From contig NZ_QOZG01000002.1 of NCBI RefSeq assembly GCF_003335045.1, positions 248,001-312,000 of the forward strand: a stretch of DNA of 64,000 bases, read 5' to 3'. Made by a program: the position numbers and the translations under genes. The notes under the pieces are model-generated. The model was not told where the DNA came from. It made no database searches and saw only the letters and a list, made by a program, of their open reading frames with translations. This DNA comes from Paramesorhizobium salinisoli (GTDB lineage Bacteria > Pseudomonadota > Alphaproteobacteria > Rhizobiales > Rhizobiaceae). Positions within the stretch are counted from its first letter, which is position 1. Every line of letters begins with the position of its first letter. Shown one piece after another: positions 8,280 through 17,787 of this stretch.

Positions 8280-10145
8280 ATGGAAAACAACCGTAATTTC
8301 TTCATCACCATTGCCCTGTCCATTCTGATCCTGACGCTCTGGCAGGTGTTCTATATGAACCCCAAGGTCGAGGCGCAAAAGGAACAGGCTCGGATCGAGG
8401 CACTCCGCCAGGAGAAAAGCCAGCAACAGGCGCAAGCTCCAACCGGGCAGGCCACGGGCCAGTCCCCAGCCGCGCCAGCGGCAGGGGGTCACGCCGAGAA
8501 CATTCCTGGCACTCCGGGACAAGCCGGCATCCCCGGCCAGACGGCGGACAGCGCAGCCAACGGCACGTTGACCCGCGAAGCGGCGGTCGCGCAGTCCGGC
8601 CGCGTCAAGATCGACACGCCGAGCCTGCGGGGCTCGATCAATCTGACGGGCGCCCGTCTCGACGATCTCTACCTCAAGGATTATCACGAGACGGTCGACG
8701 ACAGCTCGCCCAGCATCGAATTGCTGGCGCCGTCGCAGCTCAAGCAAGGCTATTTCGTCGAACTCGGCTTTACCGGCAATGACCAGACCGGAACGGTGCC
8801 CGGCCCCACCACGGTGTGGAAGGTAGAGGGCAACGATACGCTGACGCCTTCCACGCCGGTGACGCTCACCTATACCAACGAAAAGGGCCTCACCTTCAAG
8901 CGCGTCATCTCAGTCGACAACGACTATATGTTTACGGTCGATGACACGGTGACCAACACCACGGGAACGCCCATCTCGCTTGCCTCCTATGGGCGCGTGA
9001 CGCGCTTTTCGCCGCCGGAACATCCCAGCGCGACCTATGTCCTGCATGAAGGCCTGATCGGCGTCGTCGGCGATGATGGCCTGCAGGAGATCAAATATTC
9101 CAAGATCGAAGAAGAGAAGGACGTCTCGCCGCCTAAATCGAAGGGTGGCTGGCTCGGCATCACCGACAAATATTGGGCGGCAGCGCTGATTCCCCCGCAG
9201 AACGAGACCTATCAGGCCCGCTTCTCCTACTTCACCGACAATCGCAGCCGCTTCCAGACCGATTTCCTCGCCGATCCCGTGACGATCCAGCCTGGTCAAT
9301 CGACGAAGATCGAGAACCATATCTTCGCCGGCGCCAAGGAAGTGGCCAAGATCAAGACCTATGAGAAGGATCTCGGCATCCGCCAGTTCGAGCTTCTGAT
9401 CGACTGGGGCTGGTTCTATTTCATCACCAAGCCGATGTTCTACCTCATCGACTGGCTCTATAAATTCTCCGGCAATTTCGGCGTAGCGATCCTGCTCGTC
9501 ACCGTCATCCTGAAGGCGGTTTTCTTCCCGCTCGCCAACAAATCCTACGCATCGATGGCGCGGATGAAGATGGTGCAGCCGAAGATGTTGGAAATCCGCG
9601 AGAAATATGCTGATGACAAGGTCAAGCAGCAGCAGGCGATGATGGAGCTCTACAAGACCGAGAAGATCAACCCGCTCGCGGGCTGCTGGCCGGTGCTCGT
9701 GCAGATCCCGGTGTTCTTCGCGCTCTACAAGGTGCTCTATGTCACCATCGAGATGCGCCATGCGCCGTTCTTCGGCTGGATCCACGATCTGGCCGCGCCG
9801 GACCCCACGTCGCTGTTCAACCTCTTCGGACTGCTGCCATATGCGGTGCCGCCGTTCCTGATGATCGGCGTATGGCCGATCATCATGGGCATCACCATGT
9901 TCCTGCAGATGCGCATGAACCCGACGCCGCCCGACCCGACCCAGGCAATGATCTTCACCTGGATGCCGATCATCTTCACCTTCATGCTGGCGACATTCCC
10001 GGCCGGGCTCGTCATCTACTGGGCCTGGAACAACACGCTGTCGATCACCCAGCAGGCGATCATCATGAAGCGGCAGGGTGCCAAGGTCGAGCTTTGGGAC
10101 AATCTGAGAGATCTCTTCAAGTCGAAGACCAAACCGGCGGAATAG
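8280..10145 (+). CDS. yidC: Membrane protein insertase YidC
   Basis: A 621-residue insertase that folds and inserts inner-membrane proteins, alone or with SecYEG. It has the full Gram-negative layout: an N-terminal anchor helix (residues 6-24), a Gln/Ala/Gly-rich linker (38-90), a large periplasmic beta domain (about 100-350), then five C-terminal membrane helices. The helices include NKSYASMARMKMVQPKMLEIREKY (cytoplasmic hairpin) and the groove segment INPLAGCWPVLVQIPVFFALYKVL. The C-terminus is basic. It ends the rpmH operon and is followed 18 bases later by a strong terminator. Confidence 0.98.
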   Translation: MENNRNFFITIALSILILTLWQVFYMNPKVEAQKEQARIEALRQEKSQQQAQAPTGQATGQSPAAPAAGGHAENIPGTPGQAGIPGQTADSAANGTLTREAAVAQSGRVKIDTPSLRGSINLTGARLDDLYLKDYHETVDDSSPSIELLAPSQLKQGYFVELGFTGNDQTGTVPGPTTVWKVEGNDTLTPSTPVTLTYTNEKGLTFKRVISVDNDYMFTVDDTVTNTTGTPISLASYGRVTRFSPPEHPSATYVLHEGLIGVVGDDGLQEIKYSKIEEEKDVSPPKSKGGWLGITDKYWAAALIPPQNETYQARFSYFTDNRSRFQTDFLADPVTIQPGQSTKIENHIFAGAKEVAKIKTYEKDLGIRQFELLIDWGWFYFITKPMFYLIDWLYKFSGNFGVAILLVTVILKAVFFPLANKSYASMARMKMVQPKMLEIREKYADDKVKQQQAMMELYKTEKINPLAGCWPVLVQIPVFFALYKVLYVTIEMRHAPFFGWIHDLAAPDPTSLFNLFGLLPYAVPPFLMIGVWPIIMGITMFLQMRMNPTPPDPTQAMIFTWMPIIFTFMLATFPAGLVIYWAWNNTLSITQQAIIMKRQGAKVELWDNLRDLFKSKTKPAE

Positions 10146-10163
10146 GCCAGTTCATCCGATCTG

Positions 10164-10193
10164 AAAGCCCCCGCTACGGCGGGGGCTTTTTTT
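10164..10193 (+). terminator. Rho-independent terminator after yidC
   Basis: An 11-bp perfect stem (AAAGCCCCCGC, TACG loop, GCGGGGGCTTT) is followed by a run of seven T residues. This is a textbook intrinsic terminator closing the rpmH-rnpA-yidC transcript. Confidence 0.95.
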
Positions 10194-10334
10194 ATGCGCG
10201 CAAGCAGGTTAAAAGACCGCTTTGAAACGGGAGAACTCCAATGCGCAAGTAAGCCGGTCCGAAACGTCATATCCGATGACGACAGACCGCTTTCCTCATT
10301 CGAAAGCCGCTTTAAAACTTGCCGGAGCCCCTTC

Positions 10335-10973
10335 ATGCCCGCCCCAGATCCCGATACCATCCACCCGCTGCCCGGCCATACGCGCTGCGCCTTCATCAAG
10401 AACATCGTGACGCGGCCAACAATCGTCGCAGGCGATTACAGCTATTACGACGATCCTGACGGACCGGAGCGTTTCGAGGAGCATTGCGTCCTCTATCACT
10501 ATGACTTCATCGGCGACCGCCTCGTCATCGGCCGGTTTTGCGCGATCGCTGCCAACGCCAAATTCATCATGAACGGCGCCAATCATCCCATGGATGGATT
10601 CTCCACCTTTCCGTTCGGGATTTTCGGAGGCGAATGGCAGGACCGGTTCGATATGGAAAAATTCGGAAGGGCCTTCCGTGGCGATACAGTCGTCGGACAC
10701 GATGTCTGGATCGGGATGGAAGCCACCATCATGCCCGGCGTCACGATCGGCGACGGCGCGGTTGTTGCGACCCGCTCGGTGGTCTCGCGCGACGTACCGC
10801 CCTATGCCATCGTCGCCGGAAATCCGGCCCGTGTGGTGAAGATGCGCTTCGACGAAGCGACCATTTTGCGTCTTCTCGACATCGCCTGGTGGAATTGGCC
10901 AGTTGACAAGATAACCCGGAATATCGATGCCATCGGCGGAGCCGACATAACAGGACTGGAACAGGCGACGTGA
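10335..10973 (+). CDS. CatB/Vat-type O-acetyltransferase (hexapeptide family)
   Basis: A 212-residue acetyl-CoA-dependent acyltransferase of the left-handed beta-helix (hexapeptide) fold, closely resembling streptogramin A acetyltransferases (Vat). Family hallmarks in order: GDYSYYDDP (33-41), [12 protein letters not shown] with the catalytic histidine His84, [21 protein letters not shown] (116-136), [18 protein letters not shown] (155-172) and [17 protein letters not shown] (10324-10327) precedes the ATG at 10335. Its stop overlaps the GTG start of ysxC (GTGA), so the two are co-translated. Chromosomal position beside housekeeping genes and normal composition suggest a resident gene. The natural acceptor is unknown, though acetylation of streptogramin A is a fair inference. 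Confidence 0.85.
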   Translation: MPAPDPDTIHPLPGHTRCAFIKNIVTRPTIVAGDYSYYDDPDGPERFEEHCVLYHYDFIGDRLVIGRFCAIAANAKFIMNGANHPMDGFSTFPFGIFGGEWQDRFDMEKFGRAFRGDTVVGHDVWIGMEATIMPGVTIGDGAVVATRSVVSRDVPPYAIVAGNPARVVKMRFDEATILRLLDIAWWNWPVDKITRNIDAIGGADITGLEQAT

Positions 10974-11641
10974 GCGAAGCAGACGACAAACAGGCCGAAC
11001 TGATCGAAGCGGGGCGGATGCTTTTCGCCAAAGGCTGGGTTTTCATCCGTGGCGTGCCGGAGATGAAATTCCTGCCGCCCGAGGGGCCGCACGAAATCGC
11101 ATTCGCGGGCCGCTCGAATGTCGGCAAGTCGTCGCTCATCAATGCGCTTGTCGGGCAGAAGGCATTGGCGCGGACCTCGAATACGCCGGGCCGCACGCAG
11201 GAGCTCAACTATTTCGTGCCGGAAGGTTATTCCGGCGAGGGGCGCGATCTGCCGCCGCTGGCGCTGGTCGATATGCCCGGCTACGGCTTCGCCGAAGCGC
11301 CGAAGGCGCAGGTCGATGCATGGACGAGACTCGTCTTCGATTATTTGCGCGGGCGCACCACCTTGAAGCGCGTCTATGTGCTCATCGACGCGCGCCACGG
11401 CATCAAGAAGAACGATGCGGAGGTGCTGAACCTTCTCGACAAGGCCGCCGTCTCCTACCAGATCGTGCTGACCAAGATCGACAAGATCAAGGCCGCCGGC
11501 GTACCACGCCTGATGGAGGAAACGGCGAAGGCAATCGCCAAGCGGGCGGCAGCCTTCCCCGTGATTTTGGCGACATCGTCGGAAAAAGGCGTAGGCCTCG
11601 ATGAGTTGCGCGCGGCGATCGTACTCCTGACGCGGGAGTGA
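10970..11641 (+). CDS. ysxC: Ribosome biogenesis GTP-binding protein YsxC/YihA (EngB)
   Basis: A 223-residue TRAFAC-class GTPase needed for late assembly of the 50S subunit. G1 is GRSNVGKSS, switch I/G2 is [12 protein letters not shown]3 is DMPGYG, G4 is TKID and G5 is ATSSEKG near the end. The start is a GTG that overlaps the stop of the acetyltransferase gene by four bases. It is convergent with the anti-sigma factor gene 17 bases downstream. Confidence 0.96.
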   Translation: MSEADDKQAELIEAGRMLFAKGWVFIRGVPEMKFLPPEGPHEIAFAGRSNVGKSSLINALVGQKALARTSNTPGRTQELNYFVPEGYSGEGRDLPPLALVDMPGYGFAEAPKAQVDAWTRLVFDYLRGRTTLKRVYVLIDARHGIKKNDAEVLNLLDKAAVSYQIVLTKIDKIKAAGVPRLMEETAKAIAKRAAAFPVILATSSEKGVGLDELRAAIVLLTRE

Positions 11642-11658
11642 GGACGGCGAGTGCCGCT

Positions 11659-12372
11659 CTAAATCGTTCGCACCACGCCTGAGGCCATGACCGGACCGGT
11701 CGCCTTGCCGGTCGGCGAGCCACCCATCGGCTCGGCGGTGATAGCGAGGCGGACGCCGTCGCGCATCCTGGCGGCCATGGCGGGCTTTACGGGCATTTCG
11801 GTCGGACCATTCCGCTTCATCAACCCAAGCGAAACCGGCGCGCCATTATCGGCGATCAGCCAGATCTCCATCGAACGGTCGGTGGGCATTTCGCCTTCCA
11901 TCATCTTCAGCCGCAGCATGTCGGTCCTGGGATCGAAGACGACCATCGTCTTGAACGGAGCGCCAGCGCTTTCCAACGACGCCACCATTTGGCCGGAGGA
12001 TTGCGGCGAGAGGGGGATGAATTCTCGCCCGATAGCGATCGCGGCAAGAAGTAGCGAGGCGGCGGCCAGTCCACGCCAGAAGCCGAGGCTCGACCAGAGC
12101 GACGGTATCGCGGTCCCTTGCGCCTCGCCGAACAAGCACTGGTCGATGCCCGATTTCAGGGCGGACGGAGGCTCCACAGGCTGATAATCGTCGGAAAGGC
12201 GATCAAAATGCGCCTGCCAACGCGCCACATGCACGGCAAACGCCTTTTCGGTCTCGATGCGTCGGCCTGCAGCCACGCGTTCGCGATGCTCCAGGACGCC
12301 GAGCACATACTCGGCTGCGACGAGATCGTCGCCTTCCGGCATATCCTGCTGTTGTTGCGTTTCCCTGGTCAT
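11659..12372 (-). CDS. Membrane anti-sigma factor, RskA-like
   Basis: A 237-residue single-pass membrane protein. The N-terminal cytoplasmic part (LVAAEYVLGVLEHRERVAA..., about residues 15-80) is the helical sigma-binding domain of the RskA (anti-sigma-K) group. A membrane helix follows at about 100-120 (GLAAASLLLAAIAIG), then an extracytoplasmic domain (MEIWLIADNGAPVSLGLM...). It should hold its sigma factor inactive at the membrane until a periplasmic signal releases it. The ATG at 12372 overlaps the sigma gene's stop (ATGA), the standard coupled arrangement; an upstream in-frame start is rejected on that basis. Confidence 0.9.
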   Translation of the reverse strand: MTRETQQQQDMPEGDDLVAAEYVLGVLEHRERVAAGRRIETEKAFAVHVARWQAHFDRLSDDYQPVEPPSALKSGIDQCLFGEAQGTAIPSLWSSLGFWRGLAAASLLLAAIAIGREFIPLSPQSSGQMVASLESAGAPFKTMVVFDPRTDMLRLKMMEGEMPTDRSMEIWLIADNGAPVSLGLMKRNGPTEMPVKPAMAARMRDGVRLAITAEPMGGSPTGKATGPVMASGVVRTI

Positions 12373-12902
12373 CTCTGCAGGCACTCTCTCAGCTTGACGA
12401 GGCTGCGGCGCAGCCATGTGCGCATGGTGTTGAGCGGCACGCCATGCCGCTTCGCCAGTTCCTCGTAACTTTCTCCATTCATATAGGCACCGAGCACCGC
12501 ATCCGCCCGCGGCGGATCGAGCTCCTGAAGGCAGCGCTCGATCTGGCGGGCCTCGCTTGCTGCCAGCGCGTTGCGCTCCGGCCCTGGCGACGGTTCGGCG
12601 ATCTCGCCGGCAGCATCGAGCGTACCCGTTGGCTTACGGGCGCGCAGCAGGTCGATCGCATGGTTCCTGGCTATCGCCACCAACCATGAAATGGGGCTTG
12701 AATCCGTGACTGCGAAGCGGTCGGCCCTGTTCCATATCTTCACATAGACATTCTGAAGCGCATCCTCCGCCTCACTGCGATTCTTCAAGACACGCAGGCA
12801 GACGCCAAAAAGTTTCGCGCTGGTGGCGCGATAAAGCGCGTCGAAAGCTGCCCGGTCGCGCATGGCCACGCGGGAAATCAGCTTGGACAGGTCTTCCGGC
12901 AT
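12369..12902 (-). CDS. ECF RNA polymerase sigma factor (SigK-type)
   Basis: A 177-residue group IV sigma factor. Sigma-2 is seen in FDALYRATSAKLFGVCLRVLKNRSEAEDALQNVYVKIW split over residues 20-57, with the -10-recognising segment SPISWLVAIARNHAID. Sigma-4 is the helix-turn-helix YEELAKRHGVPLNTMRTWLRRSLVKL near the C-terminus. The cognate anti-sigma factor follows with a 4-base overlap. The ATG at 12902 has GGAAAGG directly before it, while a stronger AGGAGGAG lies about 20 bases upstream; an upstream non-ATG start is conceivable but would add only a few residues. The regulon and inducing signal cannot be read here. Confidence 0.92.
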   Translation of the reverse strand: MPEDLSKLISRVAMRDRAAFDALYRATSAKLFGVCLRVLKNRSEAEDALQNVYVKIWNRADRFAVTDSSPISWLVAIARNHAIDLLRARKPTGTLDAAGEIAEPSPGPERNALAASEARQIERCLQELDPPRADAVLGAYMNGESYEELAKRHGVPLNTMRTWLRRSLVKLRECLQR

Positions 12903-13082
12903 CCTTTCCAGAATTTTTTCTCCTCCTGGACCTTCGCGAAACGATAGCGTGCATCAAGCGGAGTACAACCACAATCGCGTAGCGAGACTGCCGGATTCTG
13001 AAATAATTGCAAATGCCCGGCCCTGCCTTCAAACAGATGTTTCCCCCGGCGGCAACATGCGCTATGAGACCGCCCAGCTTTA

Positions 13083-13128
13083 GCCGCATGATCTTATCCC
13101 AAAAGTCTGCAACTTTTCGGGATCAAGC
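13083..13128. repeat. Palindromic intergenic repeat, family 1 (copy a)
   Basis: The order is GCCGCATGATC, then an A-rich ...AAAAGT, CTGC, ACTTTTCGG and GATCAAGC. The arms pair into a hairpin. The same plan is found at 27672-27715, 39049-39097 and 51351-51395. It lies 38 bases upstream of the argB start. Confidence 0.75.
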
Positions 13129-13166
13129 TCTGATACCGCCCTCTTGTCCGCGGAGCCCGCACACCC

Positions 13167-14060
13167 ATGACCAACGCTTCAGAAACTGCGGAAATCCAGG
13201 CGCAGCTCCTTTCCGCCGCGCTGCCTTTCATGCAGCGCTACGAGAACAAGACGGTTGTGGTGAAATATGGCGGCCATGCCATGGGAAATCCGGAACTGGG
13301 CAAAGCCTTTGCCCGGGATATCGCGCTCCTGAAGCAGTCCGGCATCAATCCGATCGTCGTACATGGCGGCGGACCGCAGATCGCGGCGATGCTCGCCAAG
13401 CTCGGTATCGAATCCCGTTTCGAGGGTGGCTTGCGCGTCACCGACGAAAAGACGGTGGAAGTGGTTGAGATGGTGCTCGCCGGCTCGATCAACAAGGAGA
13501 TCGTCGCGCTCATCAATGCCGAGGGCGAATGGGCGATCGGTCTCTGCGGCAAGGACGGCAACATGGTGTTTGCCGAAAAGGCCAAGAAAACGGTCGTCGA
13601 TCCGGATTCCAATATCGAGAAGGTGCTTGACCTCGGCTTCGTCGGAGAACCGGTTGAAATCGACCGCACGCTGCTCGACCTGCTGGCTCGCTCCGAGATG
13701 ATCCCTGTCATCGCGCCGGTTGCACCGGGACGCGATGGCCACACCTACAATATCAACGCCGACACCTTCGCCGGTGCGATTGCCGGGGCGCTTGCCGCCT
13801 CGCGCCTGCTGTTCCTGACCGACGTGCCCGGTGTGCTCGACAAGAACAAGGAATTGATCAAGGAACTCTCCGTCGCCGATGCGCAGGCGCTGATCCGCGA
13901 TGGCACGATTTCCGGCGGCATGATCCCCAAGGTGGAAACCTGCATCGACGCCATCAAGCGGGGCGTTGAAGGCGTGGTCATCCTCAATGGCAAGACCCCT
14001 CATTCGGTGCTCCTCGAACTGTTCACCGAACATGGCGCGGGCACGCTGATCGTTCCGTAG
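13167..14060 (+). CDS. argB: Acetylglutamate kinase
   Basis: A 297-residue amino-acid kinase that phosphorylates N-acetyl-L-glutamate, the second step of arginine synthesis. Visible: VVKYGGHAM (phosphate-binding Lys), [13 protein letters not shown] (glycine loop), [15 protein letters not shown] (acetylglutamate site) and [15 protein letters not shown] near the C-terminus. The N-terminal helix before the kinase core (about residues 1-24) suggests the arginine-inhibited hexameric type. It is monocistronic, downstream of a family 1 repeat and convergent with an EamA transporter gene. Confidence 0.97.
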   Translation: MTNASETAEIQAQLLSAALPFMQRYENKTVVVKYGGHAMGNPELGKAFARDIALLKQSGINPIVVHGGGPQIAAMLAKLGIESRFEGGLRVTDEKTVEVVEMVLAGSINKEIVALINAEGEWAIGLCGKDGNMVFAEKAKKTVVDPDSNIEKVLDLGFVGEPVEIDRTLLDLLARSEMIPVIAPVAPGRDGHTYNINADTFAGAIAGALAASRLLFLTDVPGVLDKNKELIKELSVADAQALIRDGTISGGMIPKVETCIDAIKRGVEGVVILNGKTPHSVLLELFTEHGAGTLIVP

Positions 14061-14089
14061 GTTTGCGCGACGGAATAAAGTCTCCGCGC

Positions 14090-14995
14090 TCAACGCCACA
14101 TCAGGAGCAGCAGGATGCCTGTCACGATCAGCAGGCAGCCGGCGACCTCCATGCGGTTGATGCGCTCGCGGAAGAAGAACACTGACGCGATGAAGGTGAA
14201 GACCAGTTCGATCTGGCCAAGCCCTCGCACATAGGCGACCGGCTGCAGCGTCATCGCCGTGAACCAGCAGGCGGAGCCGAGAACGCCGGCGAGCCCGACC
14301 AGCGACGACGAGCGCCATGAACGGATGACGCGGCCGATCTCCGCCGGGTCCTTGGCCGCCATCCAGACCAGCATAAAACCCGTCTGGAAAACCGTGACGA
14401 AGGCAAGCGTCACCGCCGCCTGCATGAGCGGATGCGGACTTTGCAGGGCAAGGGAAGCGGTGCGGTAGGCGACGGCGGAAATGCCGAAGATCGCGCCCGA
14501 CGCGATACCGATCAGTGCCGTCCGACTGACGAGCGCCGCGCCCAGATTGCGCCAGGAAAGCGGCACCCGCGCCACGGAAATCATCATCACGCCCGCGATG
14601 CCGACGATGATCGCAGCCACGGCGCCCGCCGTGATCCGCTCGCCGAGGATAATCAATCCGAACACGGCCGCCTGGACCGGCTCGGTCTTGGAATAGGCGG
14701 TGCCGACTGCGAAATTGCGCAGCGAGAAGAGATAAACCAGCAGGATCGTCGCGAAGATTTGCGCCAATCCGCCGATCACCGACCAGATCAGAAAAGTCCG
14801 GTTGAAGGACGGGAAGGCGTAGCCCGCGAAATGATGCAGCGCGAAGGCATAGACGAGCGCCACAGGAAAGCCGTAACCGAAGCGCACGAAACTCGCGCCG
14901 GTCGTGCTCAGTGAGGTGCGCAGGTGCTTCTGCAGGGCGGAGCGCAGATTTTGCAGAAAAGCCGCCGCGATGGTGACGGGAATCCAGAGTTCCAT
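14090..14995 (-). CDS. EamA/DMT family transporter
   Basis: A 301-residue inner-membrane protein with ten predicted transmembrane helices in two repeated halves, as in the drug/metabolite transporter superfamily. The second EamA half is clear (GSACWFTAMTLQPVAYVRGLGQIELVFTFIASVFFFRERI), with the conserved ERI/NRMEV ending. The substrate is unknown; members export amino acids, nucleobases or other metabolites. It is convergent with argB and divergent from the nucleotidase gene. Confidence 0.85.
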   Translation of the reverse strand: MELWIPVTIAAAFLQNLRSALQKHLRTSLSTTGASFVRFGYGFPVALVYAFALHHFAGYAFPSFNRTFLIWSVIGGLAQIFATILLVYLFSLRNFAVGTAYSKTEPVQAAVFGLIILGERITAGAVAAIIVGIAGVMMISVARVPLSWRNLGAALVSRTALIGIASGAIFGISAVAYRTASLALQSPHPLMQAAVTLAFVTVFQTGFMLVWMAAKDPAEIGRVIRSWRSSSLVGLAGVLGSACWFTAMTLQPVAYVRGLGQIELVFTFIASVFFFRERINRMEVAGCLLIVTGILLLLMWR

Positions 14996-15118
14996 AGGTT
15001 ACAGTCGAATTTGGAGGGAAAGCCGCCACCTTTTGCACCCCAACGCCAGCGAAGGCAAGAGCGGTCCAAGCCCTCGGTCACGGCTGGCATTTCCCGCGAT
15101 TCATGGCATAAGGATATC

Positions 15119-15829
15119 ATGACCAATACGCCCCAACCCCAAGCATTCGCCCATATCACCGACTGGGTTTTCGATCTCGACAATACGCTCTATCCGCACG
15201 CCTCGAACCTGTTCTCACAGATCGACGTGAAGATGACGAGCTATGTCTCGCAGCTTCTGCAATTGCCGCGCGAGGAGGCGCGCAAGGTGCAGAAGCAGTT
15301 CTATCTGGAATATGGCACGACGCTGAAAGGGCTGATGCAGCGTCATGAAATCGACACCGACGATTTCCTGGAGAAGGTGCACGACATCGATTATTCCTGG
15401 CTGGCGCCTGACCCGGCGCTGGGCGCCGCGATCAAGCAGCTTCCTGGCCGCAAGTTTATTTTCACCAACGGCAATCGCGGCCACGCCGAACGCTCGGCGC
15501 GGCAATTGGGCATCCTCGATCATTTCGACGACATTTTCGATATCGTCGCGGCGGATCTGACGCCCAAGCCGGCGCGCGAAACCTATGACAAATTCGTCGG
15601 CCTGCATCGTGTCGATAGCCGCAATGCAGTGATGTTCGAAGACCTTGCGCGTAATCTCGTCGTACCGAAGGCGCTCGGCATGAAAACCGTGCTGATCGTG
15701 CCGAAGAATTTCGAGCCGACCTTCTCGGAAATCTGGGAAAGCGACCCGGAATATACCGACCAGGTGGACTACGTCACCGACAACCTGGCAGAATTCCTGG
15801 AAAGCATCCTGCACGTAAAGGCCGCATAA
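15119..15829 (+). CDS. Pyrimidine 5'-nucleotidase (HAD superfamily)
   Basis: A 236-residue haloacid-dehalogenase-type phosphatase. Motif I is WVFDLDNTLYP (nucleophile Asp19 and Asp21), motif II is KFIFTNGNRGHAERS, and motif IV is VMFEDLARNLVVPKALGM. This is the SDT1/pyrimidine-nucleotidase subgroup, which dephosphorylates UMP, CMP or modified pyrimidine monophosphates. The ATG at 15119 follows AAGGA with good spacing; the longer open frame upstream overlaps the divergent transporter gene. Its 3' end faces a LOG nucleotide hydrolase gene across 23 bases, so two nucleotide-monophosphate-cleaving enzymes sit end to end. Confidence 0.88.
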   Translation: MTNTPQPQAFAHITDWVFDLDNTLYPHASNLFSQIDVKMTSYVSQLLQLPREEARKVQKQFYLEYGTTLKGLMQRHEIDTDDFLEKVHDIDYSWLAPDPALGAAIKQLPGRKFIFTNGNRGHAERSARQLGILDHFDDIFDIVAADLTPKPARETYDKFVGLHRVDSRNAVMFEDLARNLVVPKALGMKTVLIVPKNFEPTFSEIWESDPEYTDQVDYVTDNLAEFLESILHVKAA

Positions 15830-15852
15830 CTGCAGAGTTCACATCGGTTGGA

Positions 15853-16692
15853 TCAAAGCGCGTAAAATGCCTTGATCTTGTCCCATGCCTCTTCGGCGGT
15901 ATCGACGAAGGTGAGCAGTTCCACATCGGCGGGCGAGACGGTACCCTGCTCCGCCAGATATTCGATATTGATCGCTTTCGACCAGAATTCCTTGCCGAAC
16001 ATCAGGAGCGGCACGCGCTCCATGCGGCCGGTCTGGATCAGCGTCATCGTCTCGAAAAGCTCGTCCATGGTGCCAAAGCCACCGGGGAACACGGCGAAAG
16101 CCTTGGCGCGCATCAGGAAATGCATCTTGCGGATGGCGAAATAGTGAAAGTTGAAGCACAGATCGGGCGTCACATATTTGTTCGGCGCCTGCTCGTGCGG
16201 CAGGACGATGTTGAGGCCGATGGAAGGCGCGCCGACATCGGTCGCGCCGCGGTTGCCCGCTTCCATGACGCCGGGGCCGCCGCCGGTGACGACGACATAT
16301 TCGCGGTAATAGGTAGTGGCGGAATATTGCGAGCATAGCCGCGCAAATTCACGCGCTTCTTCGTAATAACGCGAATTGGCTTCGAGGTTCTTCCTCTGCG
16401 TCTCGTTCTTGGCGGCCCACGCCTCGCCGCCCGGCTCCGGGATGCGGGCGCCGCCGAAGAGCACAACCGTCGATTTGATGCCGCGATCCTCGAAAATCAT
16501 TTCCGGCTTCAGGAGCTCGAGCTGGAGCCGCACCGGGCGCAACTCCCGGCGAGTGAGAAAATCCTGGTCCGCATAGGCAAGCTTGTAGGCTGGCGCGCGC
16601 GTCTGCGGCGTATCCGGCACCGTCTCGGCATGCCTGGCGTCTTCGCCCGAATGCGTGAATGGCGTCCAGCCGTTCTTTTCCATCGGATTCAT
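15853..16692 (-). CDS. LOG family nucleotide 5'-monophosphate phosphoribohydrolase
   Basis: A 279-residue Rossmann-fold protein of the LOG family (often misnamed lysine decarboxylase). The signatures GGGPGVMEAGNRG and PGGFGTMDELFE are both intact, including the catalytic Arg and Glu region. LOG enzymes release the base from nucleoside monophosphates; in plants and plant-associated bacteria this activates cytokinins. The N-terminal 75 residues are longer than in the minimal LOG and typical of the TIGR00730-like large form. Start at 16692 has GGAG nine bases upstream. Divergent from dapD. Confidence 0.88.
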   Translation of the reverse strand: MNPMEKNGWTPFTHSGEDARHAETVPDTPQTRAPAYKLAYADQDFLTRRELRPVRLQLELLKPEMIFEDRGIKSTVVLFGGARIPEPGGEAWAAKNETQRKNLEANSRYYEEAREFARLCSQYSATTYYREYVVVTGGGPGVMEAGNRGATDVGAPSIGLNIVLPHEQAPNKYVTPDLCFNFHYFAIRKMHFLMRAKAFAVFPGGFGTMDELFETMTLIQTGRMERVPLLMFGKEFWSKAINIEYLAEQGTVSPADVELLTFVDTAEEAWDKIKAFYAL

Positions 16693-16898
16693 GCTTTTTC
16701 TTTCTCCATTGCCATTCAGCCCGACCGGCTCATTTGCAGAGCGCGCCGCGTCCAGGACATATAGGATCGCTCCTGCGATTGACCCCCATGCCGCCTTCGC
16801 TTATCAGCCTTAAATCATTTCCGTGAAGCGCGGCCGCCGGTTCAGATAGGAAGAATAGCCGGCGGATCGTCAACAGCCCGTTTAGGAGCCACGTTCCG

Positions 16899-17768
16899 AT
16901 GTCCAATCCAGTCCCTGCCAGACCCGATCTCGCCAGCCTTGAAACGATCATCGACAAGGCCTTTGAGGAGCGCGATGGCATTAATACACATACGCGTGGC
17001 GAAATACGTGATGCCGTCGAGCATGCGCTGACGGCGCTCGACCGCGGCGAGGCCCGTGTCGCAGAAAAAGGCGCGGACGGCAACTGGCATGTCCACCAGT
17101 GGCTCAAGAAGGCCGTGCTCCTCTCCTTCCGTCTCAATCCGATGGAGATTATCAAAGGCGGCCCGGGCCAGTCTGTGTGGTGGGACAAGGTTCCCTCTAA
17201 ATTCGACGGCTGGAGCGCGCTTGAATTCGAGAAGGCGGGCTTTCGCGCCGTGCCCAATTGCATCGTGCGCCGCTCGGCCTATATCGCGCCCAGCGCCATC
17301 CTGATGCCATCCTTCGTCAATCTCGGCGCCTATGTCGGGGAAGGCACGATGGTCGATACCTGGGCCACGGTCGGCTCCTGCGCGCAGATCGGCAAGCATG
17401 TGCATCTCTCCGGTGGCGTCGGCATCGGCGGCGTTTTGGAACCGATGCAGGCCGGCCCAACGATCATCGAGGACAATTGCTTCATCGGCGCGCGCTCGGA
17501 AGTGGTCGAGGGCTGCATCGTGCGCGAAGGCGCTGTCCTCGGCATGGGCGTTTTCATCGGCAAATCGACCAAGATCGTCGATCGCGCCACGGGCGAAGTT
17601 TTCTATGGCGAGGTGCCCCCCTATTCCGTCGTCGTCGCGGGTACCATGCCCGGCAAGAACGTTCCCGGCGGAAACTGGGGCCCGAGCCTCTACTGCGCGG
17701 TGATCGTCAAGCGCGTCGACGAAAAGACGCGCTCCAAGACATCGATCAACGAATTGCTGCGGGATTGA
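16899..17768 (+). CDS. dapD: 2,3,4,5-tetrahydropyridine-2,6-dicarboxylate N-succinyltransferase
   Basis: A 289-residue hexapeptide-fold acyltransferase of the succinylase branch of lysine and meso-diaminopimelate synthesis. After an N-terminal helical domain (about residues 1-100, ending [19 protein letters not shown]) comes the beta-helix ([26 protein letters not shown]) with the conserved [20 protein letters not shown] and the flexible VVAGTMPGK loop. AGGAG lies upstream of the ATG. dapE, two steps later in the same pathway, is 1.9 kb downstream on the same strand but separated by oppositely oriented genes. Ends in a strong bidirectional terminator. Confidence 0.97.
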   Translation: MSNPVPARPDLASLETIIDKAFEERDGINTHTRGEIRDAVEHALTALDRGEARVAEKGADGNWHVHQWLKKAVLLSFRLNPMEIIKGGPGQSVWWDKVPSKFDGWSALEFEKAGFRAVPNCIVRRSAYIAPSAILMPSFVNLGAYVGEGTMVDTWATVGSCAQIGKHVHLSGGVGIGGVLEPMQAGPTIIEDNCFIGARSEVVEGCIVREGAVLGMGVFIGKSTKIVDRATGEVFYGEVPPYSVVVAGTMPGKNVPGGNWGPSLYCAVIVKRVDEKTRSKTSINELLRD

Positions 17769-17787
17769 TTTAGCTCCCGCCAAAAAG

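Noticed and set aside
13179-15038. A 619-codon minus-strand frame opposite argB running into the EamA transporter gene
   Set aside because: The EamA protein is in a different frame with clear membrane helices; this frame has none and covers argB in antisense.
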